This document shows, in pieces, positions 42,515 to 53,345 of a stretch of DNA of 64,000 nt. The notes under the pieces are model-generated. The model had not been told where the DNA came from and searched no databases. It worked only from the letters and a program-made list of their open reading frames with translations. Made by a program: the position numbers and the translations under genes. Positions within the stretch are counted from its first letter, which is position 1; each line of letters begins with the position of its first letter. This DNA comes from Mortierella alpina (lineage: Eukaryota; Mortierellomycota; Mortierellomycetes; Mortierellales; Mortierellaceae): positions 930,001 through 994,000 of the forward strand of contig JANATF010000002.1 of the NCBI GenBank assembly GCA_029449245.1. The letters are read 5' to 3'.

Positions 42515-42914
42515 TTTTTTTGAATGAAGAATTGAAGGATCTTTGGATTGGAAAAACACGATATCGCATCGATCCATCCATCCACCCATACTTCCTGTAC
42601 CATCGGCTCAGCCGCGAAAGTACTTCATCCCTGAAGAAAGCGTGCTGCGTTCAACCACACCGTCTTCCCAATTCATCACTTGAAGAATCGTACAGCGTTC
42701 AATCGCATCCTTCCAAATATATCTACCGAAGAAAGTGTTGTGTGTTCAACCACAATCTCTTCGATCAACCCCTTGACAGCACAGCTGTTTTGCAATATAC
42801 AGTCAGGCACGAGATTCTATTGGCCACTGCCATAGAGAAAACTTTTCTGCCAATCATTGCACGCACAAAACTTTGCTAGTCGCTAACTGAGCACTTATCA
42901 TTTAGGATATCAAA
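42515..42914 (+). promoter_or_regulatory. Element D leader with T7 run and candidate primer site
   Basis: A 400-nt leader. T7 (42515-42521) is followed by GAATGA; TGAATGA (42521-42527) is the 7-base reverse complement of TCATTCA (42480-42486) in the LTR. The rest holds short repeats of GTTCAAYCRCA-type words and no supported gene. Confidence 0.55.
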
Positions 42915-45900
42915 ATGACTTCCAAGCGCTCCAACAAAGGAAAAGCACGCCCAAGCTCCACGCCAGTCGCTTCAACTGAGACTGTGGAAGGCAGCGTAAA
43001 CCCTTCAACAGCTGCACCAGCGGAAGTACCAACCAACGCAGACAGCAGCACTATGGACCCCGAAAACATCGAACTTGGTAACCAGGAGGGCAACGGGCAG
43101 CAGGAAAGAACACAACCTCATGAAGACGACGAGGACTCTCCATCCCATACAGCCGTCAACGGAGCAGAAACCACCCGTCCACCCACTCAGGCGGACTACG
43201 CCGGCGAAGAATCCATGGCGATGGATGTCGACGATACTGGTGATACCAGCCCCACGGCCGATGACGAAGATCCGTTTGAATTGTCAGACATTGAGGTCCC
43301 TGACGACATATCCGAACCCCGAGCCACTATTAATGAACTCCTGAACATTCAAGAACTACAGTTACGGAAGCTCCTCGCCATCAAGCGACATATACAACAG
43401 AATCCCAGTCAAGCCGATAAATACGAGTCCCGATTGCCGGACATGCAGAAAATCCTTCATGCTCGAGCCGCCAAGATAAAGGACCTCAAGTCAATTATCG
43501 ATGCCTATGACACCATCCTCGCAGCCTCAACCAGAATGGGCGGCACGGATCCCAATGCGCAACGCCAATCACAGGAATCTTTTACGTCCTCCAAAACAAA
43601 CGGGAACCGGTCGTACCAGCAACCAGCATTCCTCAACATCCCCAATCACTGGCCTCGCTTCCGTGGTCCAGGAGGAATCGCCAACACGCAGCAGTACATT
43701 GAAACATTTAAAAGACAAGTTGTACCAGCAATCAATCCTGAGGCACTCCTGCACGATGGCGCACGCTACTTGGGACTACTGATCAATCGCGAGGAGGATG
43801 TCGACGCTTTTAATGAGGCACTCAAGAAGGAACCCGTGAAGCGTTACGATGTCGACACTCTAGAGCGCGTGTTTCTCAGGGCCTGCATCACACCTGAGGA
43901 ACGTGAGCAAAGCCTCCGAGACATGGCCACAATTGGACGACTCGCACATGAAAGCTGGAAGACCTTTGCACTACGCGTCCAGAAGAAAGTGAACCAGTTT
44001 CAAGTCACAGGTGATACCACTTATCTCGTGAACCACCTTCTCAGTTCGCTACCGTCCACGGTCAGGAATGTCATTCGATCGGGTAACAACATGGAAGATC
44101 CCACAACTGTTGCAACCTTCTGCGACATCTTGTCCAAGTGTCTTGGACCGGACAACTTGCCTGCGGAACCCACCAGTGGCTCAGTCAGCAAGACTCCCAT
44201 CATTGGAGCTCGATCGGCTACCAGACCAAACCGTCAGACTCGCTGCAACATCTGTCGAGGCAGACACACTACAGAAGATCACATTGAGTGCAATAATTGC
44301 GGAAGACCAGGGCACAGAGCCGAGGAATGCAACAGCCAAGCTGCCAGATCTATGGGTACCAACCAGGATCAGGCATCAAACAACAGCAATAGCATGGTTC
44401 GACACCACCCCTTCCGCAACAATAATAACAACAATAGGATTTTCAATACCAACAACAACAACAATCAAAGATCGCAGAACAGAAGATGGGTCAATAACGG
44501 CAATGGAGAGAACAAGGACAATAATGGCAACGCCCAAAGTAAGCTGAAACTTAGCACTGGCTCAAATTCCATACATGTCTCTCCCAGAACACCTCTGACA
44601 ATTAATGCTCTCTCTCTATCCACTTCCGATTCATCCTATCAGCATGAAGAAATTTGCAACCCAGACCCAGCATTGGAATCCATTGCACACCTGTCTGATT
44701 CCATCTTCACTGACGAAGAGGAGGATACAAGGACACCGGAAGAAATAAGAATAGACAATGATCTGCAGTACCTAGATAGTATTTACAATAAACTGACCAT
44801 TAATAACCTTGCCACTGACAATCTCGAAACCATCACATACTCTGCAATGACGGCGATCGATGCAAAAAGTAAACGTATTATTGTTCCATTGGAATTTGAA
44901 AACACCATTTATGATGCACTACTAGACACAGGCGCTTCTAAGTCTTTCGTCGATCGAGGTCTTGTCCAAAAAGCCAATCTGCATGTGAATCCGGCTCAAG
45001 GAAAAATCCGCTTGGGTGACAAAAACAAGTTCGGTGACCGCACCGGCGAGACAGAGCCTATTGAGATCAGATGTAATGAGCATTCTATCCTTACAGCTCT
45101 AGAGGTGTTTGATCTAGACTTTGATTTTGTTATCGGAATGGACATTTTTCATGAACTTGGCTTCTCTATTGGCGGCATCTCGGATGGTCGTGAAAACGCC
45201 CAGTGTCTTCCACAGCCCATTCCCGACAAAAAACCGTCCTTGCTACCATTAGAAACACCAGCGGCGGAACTTACGCCTCAATTCAAAGCTGAGAAAAAAG
45301 CGTTCATGAAATACATTGACGAGGTGTTGAAAGGCAATGCTGAAATACCGCGCAATAGCTACTGTCCTATACCAGAAATGAAAGTATACTTACCTGTGCC
45401 AAAAGGTACTACGCTTTTCCGAAAACCCAGACCATTTGCGGAACAGCAAATGCATATCTTTGATGAACAAGTTGCCAAATGGATGGCAGACGAAGTCATC
45501 ACATTAGCACCTGCAGGCAATCCTCATAACAACACACTTACTCTGGCATCAAAGAAAGATTTGAACGGACAGAAAACAAAATTTAGAGTGTGCCTCGACC
45601 CACGACCACTTAATATGGTTTTACCGGACGACAATCACCCTGTACCTTTGATTTCGGACATCATACAACAGTTGGGAGGACATGCAATCTACTCCACGAT
45701 TGATCTCACGCAAGCGTATCATCGTTTGCCAGTGCACGCAACCCATCAATCGCTGACTGCATTTATGCACCGAGGTACCCAATACATGTTTCAAAGAGCC
45801 CCTTTTGGACTCAAACCACTGACAAGCCTGTTCCAGCGAGGCATGACGCGTATCTTGGGAGATCTACCCTTTGTCCGCGTATTTGTCGATGACATTGTGG

Positions 45901-48128
45901 TATTTTCCAAGAGCCGCGAAGAACATGCTGAACATGTCAGATGCGTTATTCAGAAACTTACAGAAGCTAAACTCATTATCAACACAGAAAAATCACATTT
46001 CTTTGCCACACAAATTGTGCTCCTCGGTTTTGTGATTGATTTGCACGGTCAACGCATCGACCCTGCCAAACTTGTCAATATCCTTGAGTGGGACGCCCCA
46101 ACTACGAGCCTCCAAATCCAATCTTTTATTGGCACATGCAATTTCTTTCGCAATCATATCCCTATTTTCAGCACTTTAGCTGCTCCGCTTGACAAACTAC
46201 GAAACGAAACCAAGCCCTTCAAGCTTAATAAAGAGGAACTTGACTCTTTCAATGCACTTAAAGATCTGCTCACATTAGCTCCCATACTTCACTTTGTGGA
46301 CTGGACACAACCGCTATACGTCGGTACTGACGCATCCAATGTAGGCATTGGATCAACACTATATCAAATAATATGGAATCCGAAAACCAATAAAGAAGAA
46401 GTAGTCTTCATCTCGTTCATGGCCAGGTCACTACAGGCAAGAGAGCGGCGCTATTCTACTACACAAAAAGAACTACTTGCAATCGTTTTTGCCCTTACAA
46501 AGTTCCACTACTATCTTTGGGGTCGTCACTTCACTTTGTACACGGACCACCGCGCCCTTACTTTCATTCATTCTCAAAAAGAGTTGAACTCCATGTTAAC
46601 AAACTGGCAAGAAACTATTCTTGATTACAATTTTACGGTGAAATATCGCCCTGGTATAATGAACATTCTGCCTGATGCCCTGTCTCGTCTCTTCCCGGCT
46701 GATTTTAAATCTCGCTACCCGAGGAGGGATGAAGAGGACATTAGTCTATCATATATGCAGGCGGAAGAGTCTCATACAGTGATTACAGACAAAGCAGAAC
46801 GGGATGCCATTCTTGACAAGGTGCATACACTGGGTCACTTTGGCACGAACGTTATGGTCAAGAACATTCACGCTGATCATGTCACTTGGCCGCACTTAGC
46901 AGAGGACTGCCTGGCTTGGGTTAAGAAGTGCCCCGAATGCCAACGTAACAATATTGCTCAAAAAGGGTATCATCCACTTAAAGCCATTCACGCACAGCTG
47001 CCTGGAGAACATATGGCTGTTGATCTCGCAGGGCCTTTCCCTCTGTCGAACAAAGGCAATAAATATCTGTTGATACTAGTCGACGTGTGCACCCGCTTTG
47101 TATTCCTAAAAGCAATACCAAACAAAAACAGCCTCACCGTCGGCGGCGTCCTCTTTGACATATTCAGTCTCATTGGCTTTCCGCGCATTCTTCAATCTGA
47201 CAACGGCACAGAATTTGTTAATGCTCTAATGACTACGATCAAAACTGAAATGGGCACTGACCATCGTTTGACCACACCATATCATCCGCGCGGCAACGGC
47301 GTAGCAGAAAGACACGTCAAGATTGCATGTGATATCATCCGTAAAGACTTCAAGCAGCAAGGCAACGCGTGGGATAACCATATTCCCATGGCACAGCTGG
47401 CTATGAATACGAGAATTGTAGCATTACACAACTCGTCACCTTTCTCTCTCTTTTTTGCGCGCAAATTTAATGGTTTCCACAATTTCACAAATGATAAAGA
47501 CGAACTACTCACACAGAAAGAACTCTGTGATCGGCTTAAGTACATGACTGAGATTGTATTTCCTGCTATTACGCAGAAGGCAAAGCTGACTCAGAAGAAA
47601 ATGATTGAAAGGTTCAACGCGACTGTACTCCACAACGATTTTCCGGAGGGTGCCAAAGTCATGACCCTTGACCCCATCAAAGGCGACAAGTTGACGCCAC
47701 GATACGAAGGCCCTTTCACCGTTGTTCGTCGTACTACTGGTGGCGCGTATGAACTTAGAGACGGAACTGGTTCCCTTCTGGGTCGAAATTATGCTCCCTC
47801 GCAATTAAAGTTAGTCCTTGAAGACTTTGGAGAAACTCCCACATATGAAGTAGAAAAAATCCTTCATCATAAAGCTCACCCGGCAGAACCAGGCAAATGG
47901 CTTTATAGGACCAAATGGAGAGGCTACTCTGACAAGGAATGCACTTGGGAACCTGAAGAAAATTTCGTTGAAAAGCAATGCATCCGCGACTATTGGAACA
48001 GACTAAGGATTAATCCAGACACAATAACTCAAGAGCTAGTAACCACACAATTGAGCAAGAAAAACGCTCGAAGCAGCACTGAACGCAACACGCGATCGTC
48101 CAAACGCATAAAACGCAGCAAGGGATAG
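42915..48128 (+). CDS. Element D Gag-Pol polyprotein (1737 residues)
   Basis: ATG 42915 (TCAAAATGA). Pro/Ser/Thr-rich acidic N-terminus, short coiled coil (about residues 130-205), capsid-like domain (about 240-420), zinc region with a first C/H cluster and a classic knuckle CNNCGRPGHRAEEC (about 443-475), an Asn-rich stretch (about 495-540), protease with LDTGASKS (about 673), RT with FVDDIVVF (about 990), RNase H (GTDASN, about 1137), integrase zinc domain (about 1305-1345), core D (AVDLAG), D (QSDNGTEF), E (VAERH), and chromodomain (about 1644-1694) with TKWRGY and TWEP. All catalytic residues are present and the frame is unbroken. Confidence 0.95.
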   Translation: MTSKRSNKGKARPSSTPVASTETVEGSVNPSTAAPAEVPTNADSSTMDPENIELGNQEGNGQQERTQPHEDDEDSPSHTAVNGAETTRPPTQADYAGEESMAMDVDDTGDTSPTADDEDPFELSDIEVPDDISEPRATINELLNIQELQLRKLLAIKRHIQQNPSQADKYESRLPDMQKILHARAAKIKDLKSIIDAYDTILAASTRMGGTDPNAQRQSQESFTSSKTNGNRSYQQPAFLNIPNHWPRFRGPGGIANTQQYIETFKRQVVPAINPEALLHDGARYLGLLINREEDVDAFNEALKKEPVKRYDVDTLERVFLRACITPEEREQSLRDMATIGRLAHESWKTFALRVQKKVNQFQVTGDTTYLVNHLLSSLPSTVRNVIRSGNNMEDPTTVATFCDILSKCLGPDNLPAEPTSGSVSKTPIIGARSATRPNRQTRCNICRGRHTTEDHIECNNCGRPGHRAEECNSQAARSMGTNQDQASNNSNSMVRHHPFRNNNNNNRIFNTNNNNNQRSQNRRWVNNGNGENKDNNGNAQSKLKLSTGSNSIHVSPRTPLTINALSLSTSDSSYQHEEICNPDPALESIAHLSDSIFTDEEEDTRTPEEIRIDNDLQYLDSIYNKLTINNLATDNLETITYSAMTAIDAKSKRIIVPLEFENTIYDALLDTGASKSFVDRGLVQKANLHVNPAQGKIRLGDKNKFGDRTGETEPIEIRCNEHSILTALEVFDLDFDFVIGMDIFHELGFSIGGISDGRENAQCLPQPIPDKKPSLLPLETPAAELTPQFKAEKKAFMKYIDEVLKGNAEIPRNSYCPIPEMKVYLPVPKGTTLFRKPRPFAEQQMHIFDEQVAKWMADEVITLAPAGNPHNNTLTLASKKDLNGQKTKFRVCLDPRPLNMVLPDDNHPVPLISDIIQQLGGHAIYSTIDLTQAYHRLPVHATHQSLTAFMHRGTQYMFQRAPFGLKPLTSLFQRGMTRILGDLPFVRVFVDDIVVFSKSREEHAEHVRCVIQKLTEAKLIINTEKSHFFATQIVLLGFVIDLHGQRIDPAKLVNILEWDAPTTSLQIQSFIGTCNFFRNHIPIFSTLAAPLDKLRNETKPFKLNKEELDSFNALKDLLTLAPILHFVDWTQPLYVGTDASNVGIGSTLYQIIWNPKTNKEEVVFISFMARSLQARERRYSTTQKELLAIVFALTKFHYYLWGRHFTLYTDHRALTFIHSQKELNSMLTNWQETILDYNFTVKYRPGIMNILPDALSRLFPADFKSRYPRRDEEDISLSYMQAEESHTVITDKAERDAILDKVHTLGHFGTNVMVKNIHADHVTWPHLAEDCLAWVKKCPECQRNNIAQKGYHPLKAIHAQLPGEHMAVDLAGPFPLSNKGNKYLLILVDVCTRFVFLKAIPNKNSLTVGGVLFDIFSLIGFPRILQSDNGTEFVNALMTTIKTEMGTDHRLTTPYHPRGNGVAERHVKIACDIIRKDFKQQGNAWDNHIPMAQLAMNTRIVALHNSSPFSLFFARKFNGFHNFTNDKDELLTQKELCDRLKYMTEIVFPAITQKAKLTQKKMIERFNATVLHNDFPEGAKVMTLDPIKGDKLTPRYEGPFTVVRRTTGGAYELRDGTGSLLGRNYAPSQLKLVLEDFGETPTYEVEKILHHKAHPAEPGKWLYRTKWRGYSDKECTWEPEENFVEKQCIRDYWNRLRINPDTITQELVTTQLSKKNARSSTERNTRSSKRIKRSKG

Positions 48129-48377
48129 TTCCACAGCGTACACGAGGTTTTTATATATCAGTTTTCCTCGCAAAAAGACCATAGCATAAAAAGAGCACAG
48201 GCTCTAATGAGGTTTACATTTTTTTCCTCGAACATAACTATAGAATATCAATGCCACAGAATGCAAAGGTGGATTATTTTATTTTTTTCTTTTCATTTTT
48301 TCATTTTCTCCATCTACGACTTCACACATTAGCAACAACAGAATGCGTACCTCATTCTCCATCGAAGGGGAGGGCAG
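48129..48377 (+). other. Element D 3' untranslated region
   Basis: Contains two GAGGTTT...CCTCG stem-loop modules (about 48145-48170 and 48209-48231), T-rich stretches, and GAAGGGGAGGGCAG before the LTR (polypurine tract). Confidence 0.6.
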
Positions 48378-48538
48378 TGTTGTATATTGACCCTTAATAG
48401 CAGAATGTGTGCAGTTAGAAAGTTAGCAGAGCACTCAGCCACCAGGGACCCGCCACTATTAAAGGCACCCTGGCGCCTGTCATTAAAGATCCCTCTCTTG
48501 TTCTCATTCATTCTTGGTAATTTGCCTGCTACTTCTCA
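48378..48538 (+). repeat. Element D 3' LTR
   Basis: 161 bp, identical by eye to the 5' copy; followed by GATCT. Confidence 0.95.
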
Positions 48539-48776
48539 GATCTCATCAAAATGGTCGAACCAAGATTCAAAACGATCGAAGGACAGATCATTGCTCTGAA
48601 TGCCATCAACGAGAACAATACCTTCCAGAAAGATATGCTCCGGGGCCACAAGACCCTTGCCGAAGCCACCAAGACTCAGTCGGTGGCCAAGCCCAAGATC
48701 GACTCCCCCGAGAAGTTCACTGGTAAAAGAGAAGACTGGAAAACTTTCCAGTCTCAGCTGGAGCTGTACTTCTTGG
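48539..48776 (+). pseudogene. Element F gag, second piece
   Basis: Continues F gag in frame after D ('IKMVEPRFKTIEGQI') to 'QLELYFL', near-identical to the B Gag region around residues 72-145, with one Leu to His change seen. It is cut by the foldback element at 48777; the last 8 bases CTTCTTGG are its target duplication. Confidence 0.85.
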
Positions 48777-49721
48777 TACGGCCCCTTATCGAACTGAGAA
48801 ATCCGAATCCGAATGCGCTTCGAATGACTCGAATCGGACTCGAAGCAGGGCGGATCCGATTCGATTTGAATGGCATGTTGCTCGCTTCGATTCGAATGAT
48901 TCGAATGATCCGAATGGAGCTTACTTCGAGCAGTCCGAATGCTCGAGTGTTCGAGCGGCCCGAATGCTCGAGCGGTCCGAATGCTCGAGCGATCGAACTC
49001 TTCGAATGATCGAGTGTCCGAGCGGTCTATAGGATTGAGTGTTCGAGCACTCCAATAGCCCGACTCACTCTCCTCGTGCCAATGATCCAGACAACATTTA
49101 TAACAGCGTGCGACGATAACTGTAGATCTACGATTGTCTAGCAGGGCAATTGAGTTCATGGAGAAGCGCGTGAGCAAGCCATGTAAAAAAAGTGCGGGCG
49201 CGAGCCATGTAAAGAAAGTAGTGGGCGAACCACGCATAAAAACGCTTGCCTTGATGCAAATGGTTGATCCGAACGCTTCAGGATCAAGGATCACCTCTAC
49301 GTGTGTTAACACAAGCGGTTAGGTACAGAGGATCATCAATAACAGCCATAAGAGCATGAGACCATTCAAGTGAAGCTCGAGTGCTCCGAATGCACGAGTG
49401 ATCCGAATGATAGAGTGTTCGAATGATCGAGTGTTCGAATGATCCGAATGCTCGAGCGCTCCGAATAATCGAGTGTTCGAATGATCCGAATAATCGAGTG
49501 TTCGAATGATCCGAATAATCGAGTGTTCGAATGATCCGAATAATCGAGTGTTCGAATGATCCGAATGCTCGAGCGCTTCGAATGCTCGAACTATTCGATC
49601 TATTCGAATCGGATTCGAACATGCAAGTCCATTCGGAATCAAAGCGGACTCGAACGCGCCACAGTACATTCGAACTCGGATTAAGCCAAATCCGATTCGA
49701 GCGGTTCGATAAGGGGCCGTA
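48777..49721. mobile_element. Foldback (MITE-like) DNA element 3
   Basis: 945 bp with perfect 18-bp terminal inverted repeats TACGGCCCCTTATCGAAC and 8-bp duplication CTTCTTGG (48769-48776, 49722-49729). Interior arms are arrays of CGAATGATCCGAA, CGAGTGTTCGAAT and related words facing each other around a unique core of about 350 bp (about 49010-49370). The core has no supported gene; the short frame at 49134-49322 is weak. It shares the TACGG ends and 8-bp duplication with foldback elements 1 and 2 but not their internal sequence. Confidence 0.85.
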
Positions 49722-49757
49722 CTTCTTGGCTCAGGGCTCGCAGCATCCAACGGATAC
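49722..49757 (+). pseudogene. Element F gag, last piece
   Basis: About 12 codons ('FLAQGSQHPTD') that continue F gag after the foldback element and stop where the G LTR begins at 49758. Confidence 0.75.
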
Positions 49758-50085
49758 TGTCGTGAATCTGGGCAGGGCAAGGACAGGTTGACCTTTCACA
49801 AGTGCAAGAGGGCAGGGACAAGGGAAGTGGTAAGACAGGAGGGTTCAGGGTATGATCAAGGATGTATTCAAGTTACTAGGTAAAGAGCAACTGTAGAGAG
49901 GGAACTACAGACTATATATACTAAACACTGAGCCCAGCGCGTAATGCCGCTTTGACCCATAGTCACCAGTCAGGACATAATTCAAGGCATTCAGTAAAAA
50001 GGGGGCGCATGTCGACAAGGCATTAAAAGGCGAAATAAGGCTTGGCCTAGGATACTACGCTTATCCTAGGGCCGAGTACGCGACA
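49758..50085 (-). repeat. Element G 3' LTR (B type)
   Basis: 328 bp, the reverse complement of the B LTR with only a few differences (for example CACCAGTCAG versus CACCGGTCAG). Adjacent CCCCCCC at 50087-50093 is the polypurine tract on the element strand. Confidence 0.9.
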
Positions 50086-50095
50086 ACCCCCCCAT

Positions 50096-53000
50096 TTAGG
50101 GCTGAGCTCCGCGAAGCGTAGGGCCGGGTTTGTGAGGGTGAGCATGATGAAACTGCTTGATGAGTCTCGGGGCGCCTTGAACCAACTCAGTAGGCTCCCA
50201 AGTGCGAGCAGATATGGGGTAGCCTTTCCAGTGGACATGGTAGAGGAGTCTGCCACGGGCCACTTTGGAGTCTAGGATGGCTTCGACTTCGAACTCCTCC
50301 TCTCCAGCAACGACGAGTGGAGGTAGAGGTTTGGGTGTCCGACCCGGGATCGTATCTTGGCGGAAACGCTCGAGGAGGCCGACGTGGAAGATCGGGTGGA
50401 TCTTCATGGTACTTGGGAGGTCCAGGCGGTATGAGCGAGTTCCAACCTTCTCGAGTATTTGAAAAGGGCCAACTCGTTTGTAGTCAAGTTTCTTGGCTGG
50501 TCGCTCGGTACGGAGGTTTCGGGCGTCTAACCAGACTTTGTCACCAACACTGAAATCAGGCTGAGCAATTGTTTTGGTATCGAAATGTCGGGCGTGTCTT
50601 TCATTCGCAGACTGGATGTTGAACTTCATCTCAGAATGAATGTCTAGAAGAGCCTTGATGTGGTCAGGACAAGGGATGTTGTCCTTAGTCACCCGGGGTA
50701 CGGTAACTGAGAACTTGGGGTGGAAACCAAAGTTAGCGAAGAAAGGAGTCGTCTTCGTGGACGAGTGTTCCGTGTTGTTGTAAGTGAACTCGGCGAGCGG
50801 GAGTAAAGTGCTCCAGTTTGACTGTTGATAGTCGATATAACAGCGTAGGTAGGGGCAAAGTGAGCCATCTTCGTGAATCGATCGACAAAGACACATATCG
50901 CGGTGTAGCCTTTGGAGGCGGGCAGTTGAGTGATAAAGTCTACGGAGATCGAGGACCAGGGCCGATCAGGGATCGGCAAGGATTGCAGGAGGCCATACGG
51001 CTTGTGATTGCTTGACTTGCTACGTTGGCAAATATCGCATCCACCGACGTAATTCTTGATATATTGTCGCATGCTGGGCCAAAAGAACGTGCGAGAGACA
51101 AGATCAAATGTTTTAGTAATACCAAAGTGCCCCGCAGTGGGAGAATCGTGGCATTCTTCAAGGATCATTTTCTTGAGATCCGGGTCGTCGGGGACACAGA
51201 CCAGGCCGTCATGTAGTAGAAGGCCGTCCTGGACAGAGTAGGGGCCGTCAGGGTCTGGCGTCTCAAGGTTCTCAGCAAGGATCGCGCTGAATGTAGGGTC
51301 GTTAGGAAGTGAATGCGTAATTAATTCTTGAATGGCTGACTTCTCTGGGAGCAGCGGCAGGGCTTGTAGGGCATTCAAAAATTGAATTGGTGGCAGGAGG
51401 GTTAAGGCGGTCTTGCTTAGTGCAGCCGCACTCCCCTCCTCAGGTTTGTCTCTCCGAGACAAAGAGTCAGCCGCAGCGTTCTGCGAGCCAGGGCGGTATT
51501 TGATGACAAAATTATAGTCCGATAGGACTTCAGACCAGCGGACCTGGCGACGGCTAAGGTTGCGGGTTGTTGTAAAATATTCCAGATTGCGGTGGTCAGT
51601 AAGGACGACTGTGGTAGAGGCTGAGAACTCAAGGTAGTGTCGCCAGTGCTTGAAGGCGCACACAATGGCTAACAGTTCTTTGTCATAGATCTGGTAATTC
51701 ATTTCCGCAGGCAGGAGTTTTCTGGAGTAGAAGGCAACAGGGTGGAGGCGGTCATCGTCATCATATTGGCTGCAAACTCCACCGAGGGCGTAGTCGGAGG
51801 CATCGACTTCGATGACACACGCTTTTGTGTGATCAAAGTGACGGAGGATCGGGCCAGACATCAAACGAGCTTTGAGTTCATCAAAAGCGTCTTGCGCGGC
51901 TCTTGACCAAATGAACCTGGCATTCTTCTTGAGCAGAGTGGTGAGAGGGGTGGCTACTTTGGAGTAGTTCTTGACGAAGCGGCGGTAGAAGTTAGCGAGT
52001 CCGAGGAACACCTGAATGTCAAAAGCTGATTTAGGGGTAGCCCATTCTTGAATGGCGGTCACCTTGGCAGGATCCATAGAGATGCCGTTAACACCAATGA
52101 CGAATCCCAGGAACGAGACCTCTTGCTTATCGAACGTGCATTTCTCGAGTTTCAGACAGATGCCCGCAGCTTCTAATTTCTTGAGGACCTTTTTGACTTG
52201 TGCGGTGTGCTCGTCAAGTGATTCGGAATATATGAGAATATCGTCAAGGTAGACAACAACAAAATCATCCAAGTAGTCGCGCAGGACGTCGTTCACGAAC
52301 GCTTGGAAGGTTCCTGGGGCATTCATGAGCCCGAATGGCATGACTTGATACTCAAAGTGACAGTAACGACAGCGAAACGCGGTCTTCCATTCGTCGCCTT
52401 TCGCTATTCGGAGAAGGTTGTAGGCACCACGCATGTCCAATTTGGTAAAATACTTGGCTTTTCCTAACTGGTCAAACGTTTCGGAGATCAGTGGTAAAGG
52501 GCATCGATTGGGAGTTGTGATTTTGTTAAGTCCTCGGTAATCGACACAAAGGCGAAGGGAACCGTCTTTTTTCTTGACGAAGAGAATGGGCGCTCCGGCT
52601 GGGGATTCCGAGCGGCGAATGAAACCTTTAGCCAGGTTTTCTTTGAGATATTCGTGTAGGGCCTTGAGCTCCGTCTGCGAGAGGTTGTAGACAGGCCCAA
52701 AAGGTACGTTGGCGCCTTCTGCAATGGGAATACTATGGTCGTAGGGTCGGTGCGGCGGGAGTTTGTCCGCCTGAGTCTTGGAGAACACTTGAGAGTATTC
52801 AGCGTATTTTTCAGGGAGCTGGATTGTTGGTTCATCATCACTAAGAGTCGCGGTAGACAATTCTTCGACTTGAGAGATGTCCAGCATGTAGCCTACACCC
52901 TGTCCCTGCTTGAGCAGTTGACAGAAATTGGCGTTGCTGACCAGGGCAATATCCATGGAAGTCGGGTTTCTGACAGGGACAGGAACAGGTGGGTAAATGA

Positions 53001-53345
53001 TAGTAGTTGGTGCAGGTTTGAGAACTAGAGGAGGGGCAGCAGAGCGTGTTTGATTGTTGAAGGGCAGGATAGAAGTAGGTAGTGTGGATCGAGCAAGATG
53101 TGACAACGCAGAGAAGTTGTGATTTTGAGTGCAGGCGAGGGTCACTGTTCTCTGATCCCAGTCGATGGAGGGGCTGTGCTTTTTTAGCCAGTCCATTCCA
53201 AGGATCACAGAATAGTTACCGAGCGTGATGAGTTGAAAGGAATGTACTTCAAAATGTTCTGGGCTGGATTGCATGACAAGACGAGTGGAGTGGTGGGAAG
53301 TGTGGATGGTACCATTGGCGAGGGCAATGTTGAGTTGTTGATCGA
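50096..53345 (-). pseudogene. Element G pol with integrase deletion
   Basis: Minus-strand RT, RNase H, integrase and chromodomain, nearly identical to B pol. Relative to B, a 230-bp segment is missing between the CCTAC at B positions 17483 and 17713, leaving one CCTAC-type junction at 50845-50853. The loss shifts the frame and removes the second integrase Asp (VSDRG) and the Glu region (TERV), so integrase is dead. The frame before the break runs 53367-50689 and the frame after it 50896-50096, ending with the chromodomain (HVHWKGY, TWEP). Confidence 0.9.

Larger units (their letters stand above)
42354..48538 (+). mobile_element. Element D: intact Ty3/gypsy chromodomain retrotransposon
   Basis: 6185 bp, 161-bp LTRs that look identical (42354-42514, 48378-48538) and a perfect 5-bp duplication GATCT (42349-42353, 48539-48543). 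Inserted in F gag, same orientation. One continuous Gag-Pol frame. Confidence 0.95.
41792..49757 (+). mobile_element. Element F: truncated relative of B with a distinct LTR
   Basis: 5' LTR at 41792-42107 and the first third of gag, almost the same protein as B gag, split by D and by a foldback element. It ends abruptly at 49757 where the LTR of G begins, and neither its pol nor its 3' LTR follows on the other side of G. The left flank in E is ATACC, but no matching duplication is in the window. Confidence 0.8.
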
